NCBI GenBank assembly: GCA_900540595.1
Contig: UQGL01000005.1
Location: forward strand, 54,387-118,386
Reading direction: 5' to 3'
DNA from: an uncultured Oscillospiraceae bacterium
GTDB lineage: Bacteria; Bacillota; Clostridia; Oscillospirales; Ruminococcaceae
DNA length: 64,000 nt
In this document: positions 1 through 9,406 of the stretch, piece after piece
How the letters are laid out: each line of letters begins with the position of its first letter
Numbering within the stretch: the first letter of the stretch is position 1
Notes under the pieces: model-generated
Databases searched by the model: none
The model's input: only the letters and a program-made list of their open reading frames with translations
What the model was told of the DNA's origin: nothing
Translations under genes and position numbers: made by a program

Positions 1-1
1 G

Positions 2-865
2 CCGGCGGGCGATGCCGATGCGATCCTGCGGCAGGGCAAAAAATTCTATGAGGAGCTTTCCCCCGAGACCGGCGAGTTCTTCAACAAAATGCTGGACGAT
101 GAGCTGATGGATGTGCTGTCCACCCCCGGCAAGGCGGGCGGCGGCTACTGCACCGGTCTGGGCGATTATGAGATGCCCTTCATCTTTGCCAACTTCAACG
201 GCACCCAGCACGATGTGGAGGTCGTGACCCATGAGGCCGGCCATGCCTTTGCCGCCTATATGAACCGCGACCGCATCCCGTACTCCTATGTATGGCCCAG
301 CATGGAGGCCTGCGAGGTCCACTCGATGTCGATGGAGTTCTTCGCGTGGCCGTGGGCGGACGGTTTCTTTGGCCAGGATGCCCGCAAGTTCCGCTACAGC
401 CATCTGGCCGGGGCGCTGACCTTCATTCCCTACGGCACGATGGTCGATCACTTCCAGCACATTGTCTATGAGAAGCCCGACATGACCCCGGAGGAGCGCC
501 ATGCTGAGTGGAAAAAGCTGGCCGCTATCTACCAGCCGTGGATGCGTCTGGACGGCGAGATCCCGTTCTACGGTGCGGGCGAGTACTGGCAGCGCCAGAT
601 GCATATCTACCAGAGCCCCTTCTACTATATCGACTACTGTCTGGCGCAGACCGTCAGCCTGCAGTTCTGGGCGATGCTGCAGAAGGACTGCGCCGATGCG
701 TGGGCGCACTATATGGCCTACACAAAGCAGGGCGGCAGCCGTACCTTTACCGAGCTGCTGAACCATGCCGGGCTGACCACCCCCTTTGAGGAAAGCTGCC
801 TGCGCGGCGTCTGCGAGGCCGCCAAGCAGTGGCTGGACGGCTATGACCTGACGGGGCTTGTCTGA
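2..865 (+). CDS. pepF: Oligoendopeptidase F family (M3) metallopeptidase, C-terminal part
   Basis: The frame is open from base 2, so this is the C-terminal ~287 residues of a protein that starts outside the window (family length is about 560-600). The zinc site of M3 peptidases is present as THEAGHAF near bases 229-252, with the downstream glutamate region (SMEACEVHSMSMEFF) that supplies the third ligand. M3 oligoendopeptidases are cytoplasmic enzymes that cleave short imported peptides. The stop TGA overlaps the next start (TGATG), so the following membrane protein is translationally coupled. A peptide transporter operon begins about 900 bases downstream, which fits a peptide-use role. Family assignment is firm; the exact subgroup (PepF or a close relative) is less so. 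Confidence 0.9.
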   Translation, partial: PAGDADAILRQGKKFYEELSPETGEFFNKMLDDELMDVLSTPGKAGGGYCTGLGDYEMPFIFANFNGTQHDVEVVTHEAGHAFAAYMNRDRIPYSYVWPSMEACEVHSMSMEFFAWPWADGFFGQDARKFRYSHLAGALTFIPYGTMVDHFQHIVYEKPDMTPEERHAEWKKLAAIYQPWMRLDGEIPFYGAGEYWQRQMHIYQSPFYYIDYCLAQTVSLQFWAMLQKDCADAWAHYMAYTKQGGSRTFTELLNHAGLTTPFEESCLRGVCEAAKQWLDGYDLTGLV

Positions 866-1392
866 TGGCGGGGCGCAAAAATAAGCACGCCTACCTCGAT
901 GATTTTGAAAAGGATCTGAACGGCAACTACCAGTACCGCGGCGCACATTACCGCTATGCGGGGACACCCTCCCGCGGCAGGGCGCTGGCCGTGCTGTGGC
1001 TGTGCTGCGGCGGCGGTGCGGCGCTTGCGGTGGGCGCGGGCGTGCTGCCCGGTGCTACGGCCCATGCCCCGGTCTGGCTGCTGCTGCCCTATATGGCGGC
1101 GCTTATAACGGCGCTGTACGCAGTGGTCGTGCTGGTGCGCCTGACGCGCGGCGGCGACCCGATGCGGGCCTATATCCATGAGCAGACCGCACAGAAATTG
1201 CCCACTCTCACGCGGGCGTGCGCGCTGTTCGCCGTGCTGGCAGCGACAGGGCAGGGGAGTGCCGTGTTTGCAAATGGCGCACAAATGCTTTTGGGCGTGC
1301 AGGGCATTTTTATACTGCTTGAAATTTTTTCAGCTGCCGCTTTTGCCGCCGCTGCTGCGTTTTCCCGGCGGATGCGTTGGGAAAAAGAGTAA
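865..1392 (+). CDS. Small multi-pass membrane protein, unknown function
   Basis: This 175-residue protein starts at the ATG that overlaps the pepF stop codon. The first ~40 residues are hydrophilic (basic and aromatic), followed by about four hydrophobic segments: LAVLWLCCGGGAALAVGAGV, a segment beginning WLLLPYMAALITALYAVVV, one around CALFAVLAATG, and one around IFILLEIFSAAAFAAAAAF. It ends in a short basic/acidic tail. I do not recognise a family. Translational coupling to pepF is the only functional hint. A strong terminator follows at 1422, so the pair forms the end of a transcription unit. Confidence 0.75.
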   Translation: MAGRKNKHAYLDDFEKDLNGNYQYRGAHYRYAGTPSRGRALAVLWLCCGGGAALAVGAGVLPGATAHAPVWLLLPYMAALITALYAVVVLVRLTRGGDPMRAYIHEQTAQKLPTLTRACALFAVLAATGQGSAVFANGAQMLLGVQGIFILLEIFSAAAFAAAAAFSRRMRWEKE

Positions 1393-1421
1393 TATTTATA
1401 CAACTGTATATGCGCGATTTG

Positions 1422-1456
1422 AAATGCGCCCCACTTGGCGGTGGGACGCATTTTTT
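1422..1456 (+). terminator. Rho-independent terminator after the pepF unit
   Basis: Stem AAATGCG-C-CCCAC (1422-1434) pairs with GTGGG-A-CGCATTT (1441-1453) around a 6-base loop, with one mismatch, and runs into six T residues. Confidence 0.85.
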
Positions 1457-1601
1457 CTTGCCTTAACCTGCAGCGGCGGGCAAATACGGCGTTTGGACAG
1501 AGCAAAAAAAGCACCTTTTGCGGCAGGGCCGTGCCCCGGCGGGAGAGTGCCTAAAATTTATTTCTGAATTTCGTCAAAAGGTACAAAAATGTGATTTACT
1601 G

Positions 1602-1630
1602 TTGACTTTTTGTCAATTTTAGGGTATCCT
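1602..1630 (+). promoter_or_regulatory. Sigma-A type promoter for the peptide transporter operon
   Basis: TTGACT at 1602-1607, a 17-bp spacer, then TATCCT at 1625-1630. Transcription from here would give a leader of about 130 bases before the ATG at 1769, with an AGGAGG ribosome site at 1755-1760. The leader holds small hairpins (for example AGAAGGGC/GCCTTTCT near 1681-1700), but I recognise no known riboswitch. The 376-base gap 1393-1768 contains this promoter, the leader and the preceding terminator, and no gene. Confidence 0.75.
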
Positions 1631-1768
1631 AAAAGCTAAGTCACTGTCGACAAGTGTGCGCTGTAAAGGAACAGACAGCACAGAAGGGCTTTCGCCTTTC
1701 TCGCCTTACGCTCTTGGGGAGCAGAGGGACGATTTGTGGATGAGGGCAAAATATAGGAGGTTTTACAC

Positions 1769-4045
1769 ATGAAAAACACCAAGCAAGTCATTGCACTGGC
1801 ATCTGCTGCCGCACTCAGCGTCAGCGTGCTGGCTGGCTGCGGCGGTGCTGCGTCCGACGCGACCAGCGAGAGCACCAGTACTGCTACTGCCGAAGCATCC
1901 AACACGGCCGCTTCTGATGGCACCCTCGTTCTGGCAGAGACCGGCTTTGAGGGCAAGTTCAGCCCCTTCTTTGCTTCCTCTGCTTCCGACCAGGATGTCA
2001 TTGACCTGACCCAGCTGGGCCTGCTGGGCGCCGACCGTAAGGGCGAGATGATCCTGAACGGCATCGAGGGCGAGACCCGCGAGTACAACGGCACCGACTA
2101 CACCTACTACGGCACCTCTGACTGCGTTGTCACCGAGAATGACGACGGCACCGTCACCTATGACATCAAGCTACGCGACGACCTGAAGTTCTCTGACGGC
2201 GAGCCTGTCACCATCGACGACGTCATCTTCTCGATGTATGTTTTCCTCGATCCTACGTATGACGGCTCTGTAACCATGTACTCCACCCCCATCGTGGGTC
2301 TGGAGGAGTATCGCAATTCTATGTCCACCCTGTCCAAGCTGATCGCTGAGGCCGGCGAGGACAACACCGACTACACCAACTTCACCGAAGAACAGCAGAA
2401 GGCTTTCTGGGATGCTGTCAATGACGGCGGCGTGAAGTTTGCCCAGGAGATCGTTGACACTATGCTGGAAAACGGCGCTACCGATGTTGCCTCCGCTGCT
2501 GCCGGCTGGGGCTTCGATGGTCTGGCTGCCGATGCCACCGCCAAGGACTTCTTCCTGGCTATCGGCGAGCAGTACGACTGGAGCTTCTCCGCTATGGAGG
2601 CCGAGACTGCCGGTTCTGCCCTGTCTGAGCTGATCCCCGAGGATGTTTACGCATACTCCACCACCGGTGTCAATGTCGGCAATGCAGTTGCCAACGTTGC
2701 CGGTATCGTCAAGACCGGTGATTACAGCATGACGCTGACCACCAGCGAGCTGTCCACCACCATGATTTACCAGCTGCAGATGCCCATTGCCCCCCTGCAC
2801 TACTACGGCGACAAGAGCCTGTACGACTACGGCAACAACTCCTTTGGCTTTGTCAAGGGCGATCTGAGCGGCGTCCGCTCCAAGACCAGCGCTCCTCTGG
2901 GCGGCGGTATGTTCACCTTCTCCAAGTACAGCGACGGCGTTGTCTACCTGGATGCCAACCCCGACTACTTCAACGGCGCACCGAAGGTTGCCCACGTCAA
3001 CATGAAGGAGACCCAGGAGGCCGATAAGATCACCGGCGTTCAGGCCGGCACCATCGACATCTCCGATCCTTCCTACTCTCTGGAGGTTGCTGACCAGATC
3101 GCCGACATCAACGGCGTCGAGGGTGAGGACGGCCCCGTCATCACCACCCGTCTGAAGGATTACCGCGGCTACGGCTACATCGCCCTGAGCGCCAAGAACG
3201 TCAACGTCGGCGGCGACCCTGCCTCCCAGGCCTCCAAGGATCTGCGCAAGGCCATCATGACCGTCATCGCCGCTTACCGTGATGAGGGCATCGACTCCTA
3301 CTACGGCGATACCGCTACCGTCATCAACTACCCCATGTCCAACACTTCCTGGGCTGCTCCCTCCGTCACCGACGACGGCTACCAGATCGCCTACTCCACC
3401 GACGTGGACGGCAACGAGATCTACACCTCCGACATGAAGAGCGAGGACAAGTACGCCGCCGCTCTGCAGGCTGCCCTGGGCTACTTTGAGGCTGCCGGTT
3501 ACACCGTCGAGAACGGCCAGATCACGGCTGCCCCCGCCGGTGCCAAGATGGAGTATCAGGTCAACATCGGTGCTTCCGGCAATGGTGACCACCCCTCCTT
3601 CCAGACCCTGACCAACGCTGCTGCCGCCCTCAAGACCATCGGCTTCACCCTGACTGTCAACGATATGGCCAACGCTTCTGACCTGTTCGCTTCCTATCAG
3701 TCCGGCGCTGCCGAGGGCTGGGTCGCTGCCTGGCAGTCCACCAATGACCCCGATATGTTCCAGCTGTACCACAGCCAGGGCGCTACCAACTACTACGCCA
3801 TCAACGATGCCGACCTGGATGAGCTGATCATGGCTGCCCGCCAGACTACCGACCAGGAGGCCCGCAAGGCCATGTACAAAGAGGCTATGGAGATCATCCT
3901 GGATTGGGGTGTCGAGCTGCCCGTCTACCAGCGCAGTGAGGCTACCATCTTCTCCACCGAGCGTGTCAACATCGATACCATCGCGAAGGATCAGACCCCG
4001 TACTGGACCTACAAGTCTGAGCTGAACAACCTCGAGCTGAACTAA
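1769..4045 (+). CDS. Peptide ABC transporter substrate-binding lipoprotein (family 5)
   Basis: A 758-residue secreted lipoprotein with a signal peptide ending in the lipobox LAGC (Cys24), then a Ser/Thr/Ala-rich linker. The mature part matches family 5 (OppA/DppA) binding proteins: the [18 protein letters not shown] segment near residue 130, the YFNGAPKV loop, and a C-terminal region with [15 protein letters not shown]. It is longer than the usual 500-600 residues. The strong ribosome site AGGAGG sits 8 bases before the ATG, and codon use (GCT, GTT, TCC, CTG) suggests high expression. It heads an operon with two permeases and two ATPases. The substrate is inferred to be peptides; di- or oligopeptide cannot be told apart here. 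Confidence 0.93.
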   Translation: MKNTKQVIALASAAALSVSVLAGCGGAASDATSESTSTATAEASNTAASDGTLVLAETGFEGKFSPFFASSASDQDVIDLTQLGLLGADRKGEMILNGIEGETREYNGTDYTYYGTSDCVVTENDDGTVTYDIKLRDDLKFSDGEPVTIDDVIFSMYVFLDPTYDGSVTMYSTPIVGLEEYRNSMSTLSKLIAEAGEDNTDYTNFTEEQQKAFWDAVNDGGVKFAQEIVDTMLENGATDVASAAAGWGFDGLAADATAKDFFLAIGEQYDWSFSAMEAETAGSALSELIPEDVYAYSTTGVNVGNAVANVAGIVKTGDYSMTLTTSELSTTMIYQLQMPIAPLHYYGDKSLYDYGNNSFGFVKGDLSGVRSKTSAPLGGGMFTFSKYSDGVVYLDANPDYFNGAPKVAHVNMKETQEADKITGVQAGTIDISDPSYSLEVADQIADINGVEGEDGPVITTRLKDYRGYGYIALSAKNVNVGGDPASQASKDLRKAIMTVIAAYRDEGIDSYYGDTATVINYPMSNTSWAAPSVTDDGYQIAYSTDVDGNEIYTSDMKSEDKYAAALQAALGYFEAAGYTVENGQITAAPAGAKMEYQVNIGASGNGDHPSFQTLTNAAAALKTIGFTLTVNDMANASDLFASYQSGAAEGWVAAWQSTNDPDMFQLYHSQGATNYYAINDADLDELIMAARQTTDQEARKAMYKEAMEIILDWGVELPVYQRSEATIFSTERVNIDTIAKDQTPYWTYKSELNNLELN

Positions 4046-4107
4046 GTTCAACTTACCGTTGTGAAAGCAGGTGACCGCCCGCCAAGGGCGGTTGCTTGCT
4101 GTCAAGG

Positions 4108-4160
4108 CATGGGCGGACCAATGCCCGCCCGCGGGGCGTCGAGGACGCCGCCCCCTACAA
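4108..4160. repeat. Family B palindromic repeat, right half only
   Basis: The sequence ends in GACGCCGCCCCCTACAA, preceded by GCGGGGCGTCGAGGACGCC, the same right end seen at about 38330-38362. A second palindrome (GGGCGGACCAATGCCCGCCC) lies to the left. The usual left end (GTAGGGGC) is missing, so this is a truncated copy in the gap between the binding-protein and permease genes. Confidence 0.65.
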
Positions 4161-4181
4161 CTGCTAATATGGTCGTCCCAC

Positions 4182-4211
4182 TCCCACGCAGTGTTTGCGC
4201 GCTGCGTGGGA
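4182..4211 (+). other. Intercistronic hairpin between binding protein and permease
   Basis: TCCCACGCAG (4182-4191) pairs perfectly with CTGCGTGGGA (4202-4211) around a 10-base loop, with no T run after it. By analogy with maltose-type operons it may protect the 3' end of the binding-protein message or reduce read-through into the permease genes. Confidence 0.5.
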
Positions 4212-4285
4212 TGGGGATGCCCACATTACGGCATTTCCCTGCAAAATAAACGCGGTCTAACCGTGCAAGGAAGGAACGAAAACTC

Positions 4286-5272
4286 TTGCGAAATTACATC
4301 ATCAAGCGTATCGCGCAGTCGGTATTGATCCTGTTCTGTGTCATGTTCATTATCTACGCGCTGATCCGCAGCCTGCCCAGCTCCTTTGCCGAGACGATGG
4401 CAATGCAGCTGGCCCAGGCCCCCGGTGCCAAACCCTATGAGGAATGGCTGGCCCAGCTCAATGCGGCCTACGGCCTTGACCTGGACATTATCCCCGGCTT
4501 CTTCACCTGGCTGAGCAAGGCCGTTGTCGGCAACTTCGGCGACAGCTGGAAGTGGAACGTGCCCGCCACCCAGAAATTCACCGAGGTCATCGGCCTGTCT
4601 GTCATCATGGGCGGCATCTCCTTTGTGCTGTCCATCGTGATCGCCGTGCCCCTCGGCGTGCTGGCTGCCACCAAGCAGTACAGCCGCACGGACTACGTCA
4701 TCACGGCTGCGGCGCTGGTCGGTATTTCGCTGCCCACCTTCTTCTTTGCTACGCTGCTCAAGCTGCTGTTCTCGGTCAAGCTCGGCTGGTTCGATCTGTA
4801 CGGCCTCGTCGGCCGTGACTATGCCCAGCTGGACGCCTGGGGGCAGTTCTGCGATAAGGCCAACCATCTGGTGCTGCCCATCGCAACGCTGGTCATCGTC
4901 TCCATCGGCGGCTATATGCGCTACACCCGCACGAATATGCTGGAAGTGCTGAACGCGGACTACATCCGCACTGCCCGCGCCAAGGGCCTGTCGGAGCATA
5001 CGGTCATCTACAAGCACGCCTTCCGCAACACGCTGATTCCCCTTGTCACCATCATCGGCGGCAGCCTGCCCGGCCTGTTCAGCGGTGCCCTTATCACCGA
5101 GACGCTGTTCTCCATCCCCGGCATCGGCTATATTTCCTACCAGTCCATGGTCGCAGGCGACATCCCCTTCACCATGTTCTACCTGTCCTTCATGGCGGTG
5201 CTGACGCTGGCCAGCAACCTGCTGACCGATATCCTGTACGGCGTGGTTGACCCGCGCGTGCGCATTTCTTAA
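4286..5272 (+). CDS. Peptide ABC transporter permease, OppB/DppB type
   Basis: A 328-residue inner-membrane permease. The start is a TTG at 4286, preceded by AAGGAAGG about 10 bases upstream; translation gives LRNYIIKRIAQSVLIL, the classic OppB beginning. Six transmembrane segments are visible. The EAA loop that contacts the ATPases lies near residues 225-250 (DYIRTARAKGLSEHTVIYKH followed by AFRN), and the LFSGALITETLFSIPGIG region follows. It lies 240 bases after the binding-protein gene, separated by a repeat and a hairpin, and 20 bases before the second permease. Together the two permeases form the membrane channel. Confidence 0.93.
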   Translation: MRNYIIKRIAQSVLILFCVMFIIYALIRSLPSSFAETMAMQLAQAPGAKPYEEWLAQLNAAYGLDLDIIPGFFTWLSKAVVGNFGDSWKWNVPATQKFTEVIGLSVIMGGISFVLSIVIAVPLGVLAATKQYSRTDYVITAAALVGISLPTFFFATLLKLLFSVKLGWFDLYGLVGRDYAQLDAWGQFCDKANHLVLPIATLVIVSIGGYMRYTRTNMLEVLNADYIRTARAKGLSEHTVIYKHAFRNTLIPLVTIIGGSLPGLFSGALITETLFSIPGIGYISYQSMVAGDIPFTMFYLSFMAVLTLASNLLTDILYGVVDPRVRIS

Positions 5273-5292
5273 AGAAAGGAGACTGCACACCC

Positions 5293-6834
5293 ATGAGCGA
5301 AAACACGCAGAACCAGAACCCGAAGCAGGAGCAGTACTCCCTGAACGATGACCGCCGCGTCAAGGTTTTGTCTCCCGGCGCACTGGTCGCCAAGCGGTTC
5401 TTCCGCAACCGTCTGGCCGTCGTCGGTCTGTCCATCCTGATTGCAATGTTCCTGTTCTCCTTCGTCGGCGGCCTTGTCAGCCCCTACGGCCAGGACGAGC
5501 AGTTCTTCACCTACACCCAGATGTCCAAGGAGTTCGTCGGCGTCACCCGCAACGACACGATGCGTTTTGTCGTGGCCGACGGCCAGAACTTCGGTTCCAT
5601 CGCCCAGAGCAAGGCCCTCGAAGCCGTGAAGAAGGGCAGCACCGAGTTCAACTATAAGGATACTGACTACACCGTCGATATCCAGAGCGACGACTTCTAT
5701 GTCGTCTACCAGGGCAGCGACGTCATGGGCTATGCCAGCCGCGACCTTGTCAACGAGGCCGACGGTGCGCCGAAGTTCAGCTTTGACGTCAAGCTGGCCG
5801 CCCTGACTGCCATGACGGCAGGGGAGAGCGACTTCACCGCCGACGGCGTGGACTACACGCTGAACAAGGACGGCGAGATCGCCGCCAATGGCGAGCAGCT
5901 GGGTTATGTCAGCCGCTTTGTCGTCTCCGCCGCCGATTCCAGCATCGTCGTTACCCGCGATTTCAAGGATCGCCTGGAAGAGGCCATCAACGAGAACGCC
6001 GATAAGTTCAACTACACCGACGCCGAGGGGAACGAGGCCGAGTACGATATCGTCTACGATGCCTCCACCAAAGTTTGGTCCGTCAAGCAGATGACCGAGA
6101 CTTACGTCTACGACCGCTACGCCAGCCCCAGCAAGGCGCATTGGCTGGGCACCGACACCAACGGTATGGATATGCTGACCCGCCTGATGTACGGCGGCCG
6201 CGTCTCGCTGATCATCGGCTTCATCGTCGTCGTCATCGAGGCATCCCTGGGTATCCTGATGGGCGGTATCTCCGGCTACTTCGGCGGCTGGGTCGATAAC
6301 ATCATTATGCGTGTCGTCGATGTTTTCTACTGCATCCCTTCGATGCCGGTCATCATCATCATCGGCGCGGCCATGGACGCCATGCGCGTGGATTCCTGGA
6401 AACGTATGCTGTACCTGATGCTGATTCTCGGCTTCCTGGGCTGGCCCAGCATTGCCCGCCTAGTACGCGGCCAGATCCTCTCCCTGCGTGAGCAGGAGTT
6501 CATGCTGGCCACCGAGGCCTGCGGCATCAAGGTCTGGCACCGCATTTTCCGCCACCTGATCCCCAACGTTATCCCGCAGTTGATCGTCACCTGTACGATG
6601 GGCCTCGGCTCCACCATTCTGACCGAAGCCACCCTGTCCTTCCTAGGCCTGGGCGTCAAGTATCCTTTCGCCTCCTGGGGCAACATCATCAACGATGTCA
6701 ACAACGCCTACGTTATGACGAACTACCTGTTCATCTGGATCCCCGCCGGTATCTGCCTGCTGCTGACCGTTCTGGGCTTCAACTTTGTGGGCGACGGTCT
6801 GCGCGATGCGTTTGACCCTAAGATGAAACGCTGA
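5293..6834 (+). CDS. Peptide ABC transporter permease, OppC/DppC type, with large external insertion
   Basis: At 513 residues this is about 200 longer than ordinary OppC proteins (~300). The N-terminal OppC domain and first membrane segment (residues ~40-62) are normal. The permease core resumes near residue 283 with WLGTDTNGMDMLTRLMYGGR and continues with the EAA loop (FMLATEACGIKVWHRIF). Between them residues ~67-280 are hydrophilic and, by topology, extracytoplasmic. This insertion seems to hold three related units (about 107-152, 169-212 and 226-277), each with a helix-like start, an F-x(4-8)-Y stretch and a Gly/Tyr-Ser/Ala-Arg ending. The insertion could help dock the enlarged binding protein. 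Start ATG 5293 follows AAAGGAG. Confidence 0.92.
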   Translation: MSENTQNQNPKQEQYSLNDDRRVKVLSPGALVAKRFFRNRLAVVGLSILIAMFLFSFVGGLVSPYGQDEQFFTYTQMSKEFVGVTRNDTMRFVVADGQNFGSIAQSKALEAVKKGSTEFNYKDTDYTVDIQSDDFYVVYQGSDVMGYASRDLVNEADGAPKFSFDVKLAALTAMTAGESDFTADGVDYTLNKDGEIAANGEQLGYVSRFVVSAADSSIVVTRDFKDRLEEAINENADKFNYTDAEGNEAEYDIVYDASTKVWSVKQMTETYVYDRYASPSKAHWLGTDTNGMDMLTRLMYGGRVSLIIGFIVVVIEASLGILMGGISGYFGGWVDNIIMRVVDVFYCIPSMPVIIIIGAAMDAMRVDSWKRMLYLMLILGFLGWPSIARLVRGQILSLREQEFMLATEACGIKVWHRIFRHLIPNVIPQLIVTCTMGLGSTILTEATLSFLGLGVKYPFASWGNIINDVNNAYVMTNYLFIWIPAGICLLLTVLGFNFVGDGLRDAFDPKMKR

Positions 6835-6853
6835 TCGAAAGGAGAAACACACG

Positions 6854-8008
6854 ATGGCTAAGAAACAGGAAGGGTATCTTTCCGCCAAAGAGTCGCGGCG
6901 TATCTCCAAGGAAAACCGCCGCATCACCGACCGGTACGAAAAGCAGCGCAAGCGCCGCAATGTGCCGGAGAGTGAATATGTCACCGAAATGCACGATGAG
7001 AAGAACGCGGTCGAGTTTGACAACCTGCACACCTACTTCTTCACCGACACCGGTGTTGTCAAGAGCGTGGACGGCGTCTCGTTTGAGGTGCCCATCGGCA
7101 AGACCGTGGGCGTTGTCGGCGAGTCCGGCTGCGGCAAGTCCGTCACCAGCCTGTCCCTGATGCAGCTGCTGCAGCGCCCGCAGGGCCAGATCGTCGAGGG
7201 CTCCATCCGCCTGAATCTGGGCGATGGCAAGGCCTACGATATTGCCAAGACCCCCACCGAAAAGATGCAGGGTCTGCGCGGCAACTATGTTTCGATGATC
7301 TTTCAGGAGCCGATGACCAGCCTGAACCCCGTGTTCCGCATCGGCGCCCAGATCGATGAGGTCATTGCCCTGCATGAGGGTGAGGGCAAGACGAAAGAGG
7401 ACATCAAAAAGCGCACGATCGAGATGCTCGAGATGGTCGGCATTGCCAACAGCGAGGGTGTCTATACGATGTTCCCGCATGAGCTGTCCGGCGGTATGCG
7501 TCAGCGCGTCATGATCGCTATGGCGCTGGCCTGCAACCCCAAGATCATCATTGCGGATGAGCCGACCACGGCGCTTGATGTGACGATTCAGGCTCAGATT
7601 CTGGATCTGCTGCGCAACCTGAAGGACCGCATCAACTCGTCCATCATGCTCATCACCCATGACCTCGGCGTTATTGCGGAGATGGCCGACTATGTTGTTG
7701 TCATGTACGCAGGCCGCGTGGTGGAGAAGGGCACCGTGGAGGAGATCTTCACCAACCCCAGCCACCCCTACACCATCGGCCTGATGGCCTCCAAGCCGGT
7801 TGTCGGCAAAAAGGTCGACCGCCTCTACTCCATCCCCGGCAAAGTGCCCAACCCGGTCAACATGCCGGACTACTGCTACTTCAAGGACCGCTGCGAGCTG
7901 CAGCTGCCCTGCTGCGGCGGCGAGTACCCCTGCGAGATCAGCCTGTCCCCGACACACAAGGTCAGCTGCTATCGCTATTATGAAGAAAACAGAAAGGCGG
8001 GTGAGTGA
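6854..8008 (+). CDS. Peptide ABC transporter ATP-binding protein, OppD/DppD type
   Basis: A 384-residue ATPase with a 50-residue basic N-terminal extension before the ABC domain. Walker A is [11 protein letters not shown] (about residues 94-104), the signature is LSGGMRQR, Walker B is KIIIADEPTTALD, and the H-loop is LITHDLGV. The C-terminal oligopeptide-transporter extension has the Cys cluster typical of OppD/OppF (CYFKDRCELQLPCC...YPCE), which in relatives binds an iron-sulfur cluster. It follows the OppC gene by 19 bases, with GAAAGGAG as ribosome site, and sits 3 bases before the second ATPase. Confidence 0.94.
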   Translation: MAKKQEGYLSAKESRRISKENRRITDRYEKQRKRRNVPESEYVTEMHDEKNAVEFDNLHTYFFTDTGVVKSVDGVSFEVPIGKTVGVVGESGCGKSVTSLSLMQLLQRPQGQIVEGSIRLNLGDGKAYDIAKTPTEKMQGLRGNYVSMIFQEPMTSLNPVFRIGAQIDEVIALHEGEGKTKEDIKKRTIEMLEMVGIANSEGVYTMFPHELSGGMRQRVMIAMALACNPKIIIADEPTTALDVTIQAQILDLLRNLKDRINSSIMLITHDLGVIAEMADYVVVMYAGRVVEKGTVEEIFTNPSHPYTIGLMASKPVVGKKVDRLYSIPGKVPNPVNMPDYCYFKDRCELQLPCCGGEYPCEISLSPTHKVSCYRYYEENRKAGE

Positions 8009-8011
8009 CGC

Positions 8012-9037
8012 ATGGCAAAAGAAAAGATGCTGCCCGAGAACGATTACACCCCCGTCACCTACGACCCTCAGTATATTCTGATGGTCAATCACCTCAAGAA
8101 GTATTTCCCCATCAAGGGCGGCCTGCTGTCCCAGACTGTGGGGCATGTCAAGGCCGTTGACGGCGTCACCTTCAACCTGCGCCGCGGCTGCACGATGGGT
8201 CTGGTCGGCGAGTCCGGCTGCGGCAAGTCCACGACAGGGCGCACCATCCTGCGTCTGGGCGGCGATAAGACGGGCGGACAGGTGCTCTTCAACGGCAAGG
8301 AGGTCTACGACATGACCCCCGCCGAGATGCGCACCCTGCGCACCAAGATGCAGATCATCTTTCAGGATCCGTTCTCCAGCCTGTCGCCGCGTCTGCCGGT
8401 CGGCGAGATCATCGGCGAGGCTGTGCGTGAGCACAACCTCGTCCCGAAGGCGGAATTCAACGATTATATTGATCAGGTCATGGACGACTGCGGCCTGCAG
8501 CCCTACCACAAGACCCGCTACCCGCATGAGTTCTCCGGCGGCCAGCGCCAGCGTATCTGCATCGCCCGTGCCCTTGCCCTGAACCCTGAGTTCGTGGTCT
8601 GTGACGAGCCGGTCTCCGCACTGGATGTTTCGATTCAGGCCCAGATCATCAACCTGCTGAAAAGCCTGCAGGAAAAGCGCAACCTGACCTACCTGTTCAT
8701 CTCCCATGACCTGAGCGTTGTCGAGCATATCTCCGACACGGTCGGTGTCATGTACTTGGGCAATCTGGTCGAGTACGGCGAAACGGATGACATCTTTGCC
8801 CACCCGCTGCACCCCTACACCAAGGCACTGTTCTCGGCCATCCCCATTCCGGACCCGACCATACGCCGCGAGCGTATTGTGCTGCAGGGCTCCATTCCGT
8901 CCCCGGCCAACCCGCCGTCCGGCTGCAAGTTCCATACCCGCTGCCCCTATGCCACCGAGCGCTGCAAGACCGAGGCACCCAAGCAGCGTGAGGCTGAACC
9001 GGGCCATTATGTGGTCTGCCACCTGTACGACAAATGA
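8012..9037 (+). CDS. Peptide ABC transporter ATP-binding protein, OppF/DppF type
   Basis: A 341-residue ATPase. Walker A is [12 protein letters not shown], the signature is FSGGQRQR, Walker B is [12 protein letters not shown], and the H-loop is FISHDLSVV. The C-terminal oligo_HPY region contains [15 protein letters not shown], with the conserved Cys residues. It pairs with the preceding OppD-type ATPase as a heterodimer on the permeases. Its stop codon overlaps the ATG of the next small gene (ATGA), so that gene belongs to the operon. Confidence 0.94.
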   Translation: MAKEKMLPENDYTPVTYDPQYILMVNHLKKYFPIKGGLLSQTVGHVKAVDGVTFNLRRGCTMGLVGESGCGKSTTGRTILRLGGDKTGGQVLFNGKEVYDMTPAEMRTLRTKMQIIFQDPFSSLSPRLPVGEIIGEAVREHNLVPKAEFNDYIDQVMDDCGLQPYHKTRYPHEFSGGQRQRICIARALALNPEFVVCDEPVSALDVSIQAQIINLLKSLQEKRNLTYLFISHDLSVVEHISDTVGVMYLGNLVEYGETDDIFAHPLHPYTKALFSAIPIPDPTIRRERIVLQGSIPSPANPPSGCKFHTRCPYATERCKTEAPKQREAEPGHYVVCHLYDK

Positions 9038-9306
9038 AAAAGCATGAACCCTTTGAGGACGATGGGCATACCATCGCCGATATGAACGGCATCGGCCCTG
9101 CGCCGATGCTGCGCCCCCACCGCCGAAAGGCGGCCTCGCCCCCGGAGCCGTCCAATGACCGCCCGTGGGAGCAGGAGCCGGAATGGACCGCCAAGGAAAA
9201 GCTCTGGGCGGTTCTGGGCGTGCTGAAAGCCACCCTGCTCATCGCCGGAGTCTATCTGGCAGGGCTGGGTGTGCTGCTGGCCGCTTTGTTCCTGCTGTGG
9301 AGATGA
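9034..9306 (+). CDS. Small membrane protein at the end of the peptide transporter operon
   Basis: This 90-residue protein starts at an ATG overlapping the OppF-type stop by 4 bases. Residues 1-55 are polar and proline-rich (PHRRKAASPPEPSNDRPWEQ). Residues ~60-88 are strongly hydrophobic and ending in LFLLWR, so it has one long or two short membrane spans at the C-terminus. I recognise no family. Coupling to the ATPase and the terminator directly after it make it a real operon member. A role as an accessory or stability subunit of the transporter is only a guess. Confidence 0.7.
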   Translation: MKKHEPFEDDGHTIADMNGIGPAPMLRPHRRKAASPPEPSNDRPWEQEPEWTAKEKLWAVLGVLKATLLIAGVYLAGLGVLLAALFLLWR

Positions 9307-9315
9307 ATACAAAAT

Positions 9316-9357
9316 AAAAAGGCATGTACGATTGGATCGGTCGTACATGCCTTTTTT
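9316..9357 (+). terminator. Rho-independent terminator of the peptide transporter operon
   Basis: GGCATGTACGA (9321-9331) pairs with TCGTACATGCC (9341-9351) around a 9-base loop. It is flanked by A5 on the left and T6 on the right. Confidence 0.92.
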
Positions 9358-9370
9358 GCGGTCAGAAAAC

Positions 9371-9404
9371 AAAAACCGGTTGAAACCTAGTGGCTTCAAC
9401 CGGT
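9371..9404 (-). terminator. Terminator after tRNA-Lys (minus strand)
   Basis: Read on the minus strand, CCGGTTGAA and TTCAACCGG form a stem around a ~10-base loop and are followed by TTTTTGTTTT. Confidence 0.85.
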
Positions 9405-9406
9405 CT

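Noticed and set aside
1631..1768. Riboswitch in the long leader of the peptide transporter operon
   Set aside because: Small hairpins exist, but none of the common riboswitch cores was recognised and there is no terminator/antiterminator pair.
2171..4105. A 644-codon minus-strand frame opposite the binding-protein gene
   Set aside because: Val/Gly/Asp repeats mirror the codon bias of the plus-strand gene, with no family match or start signal.
6818..9022. A 734-codon minus-strand frame opposite the two transporter ATPase genes
   Set aside because: It spans two genes with clear ABC motifs on the other strand and is explained by their codon use.
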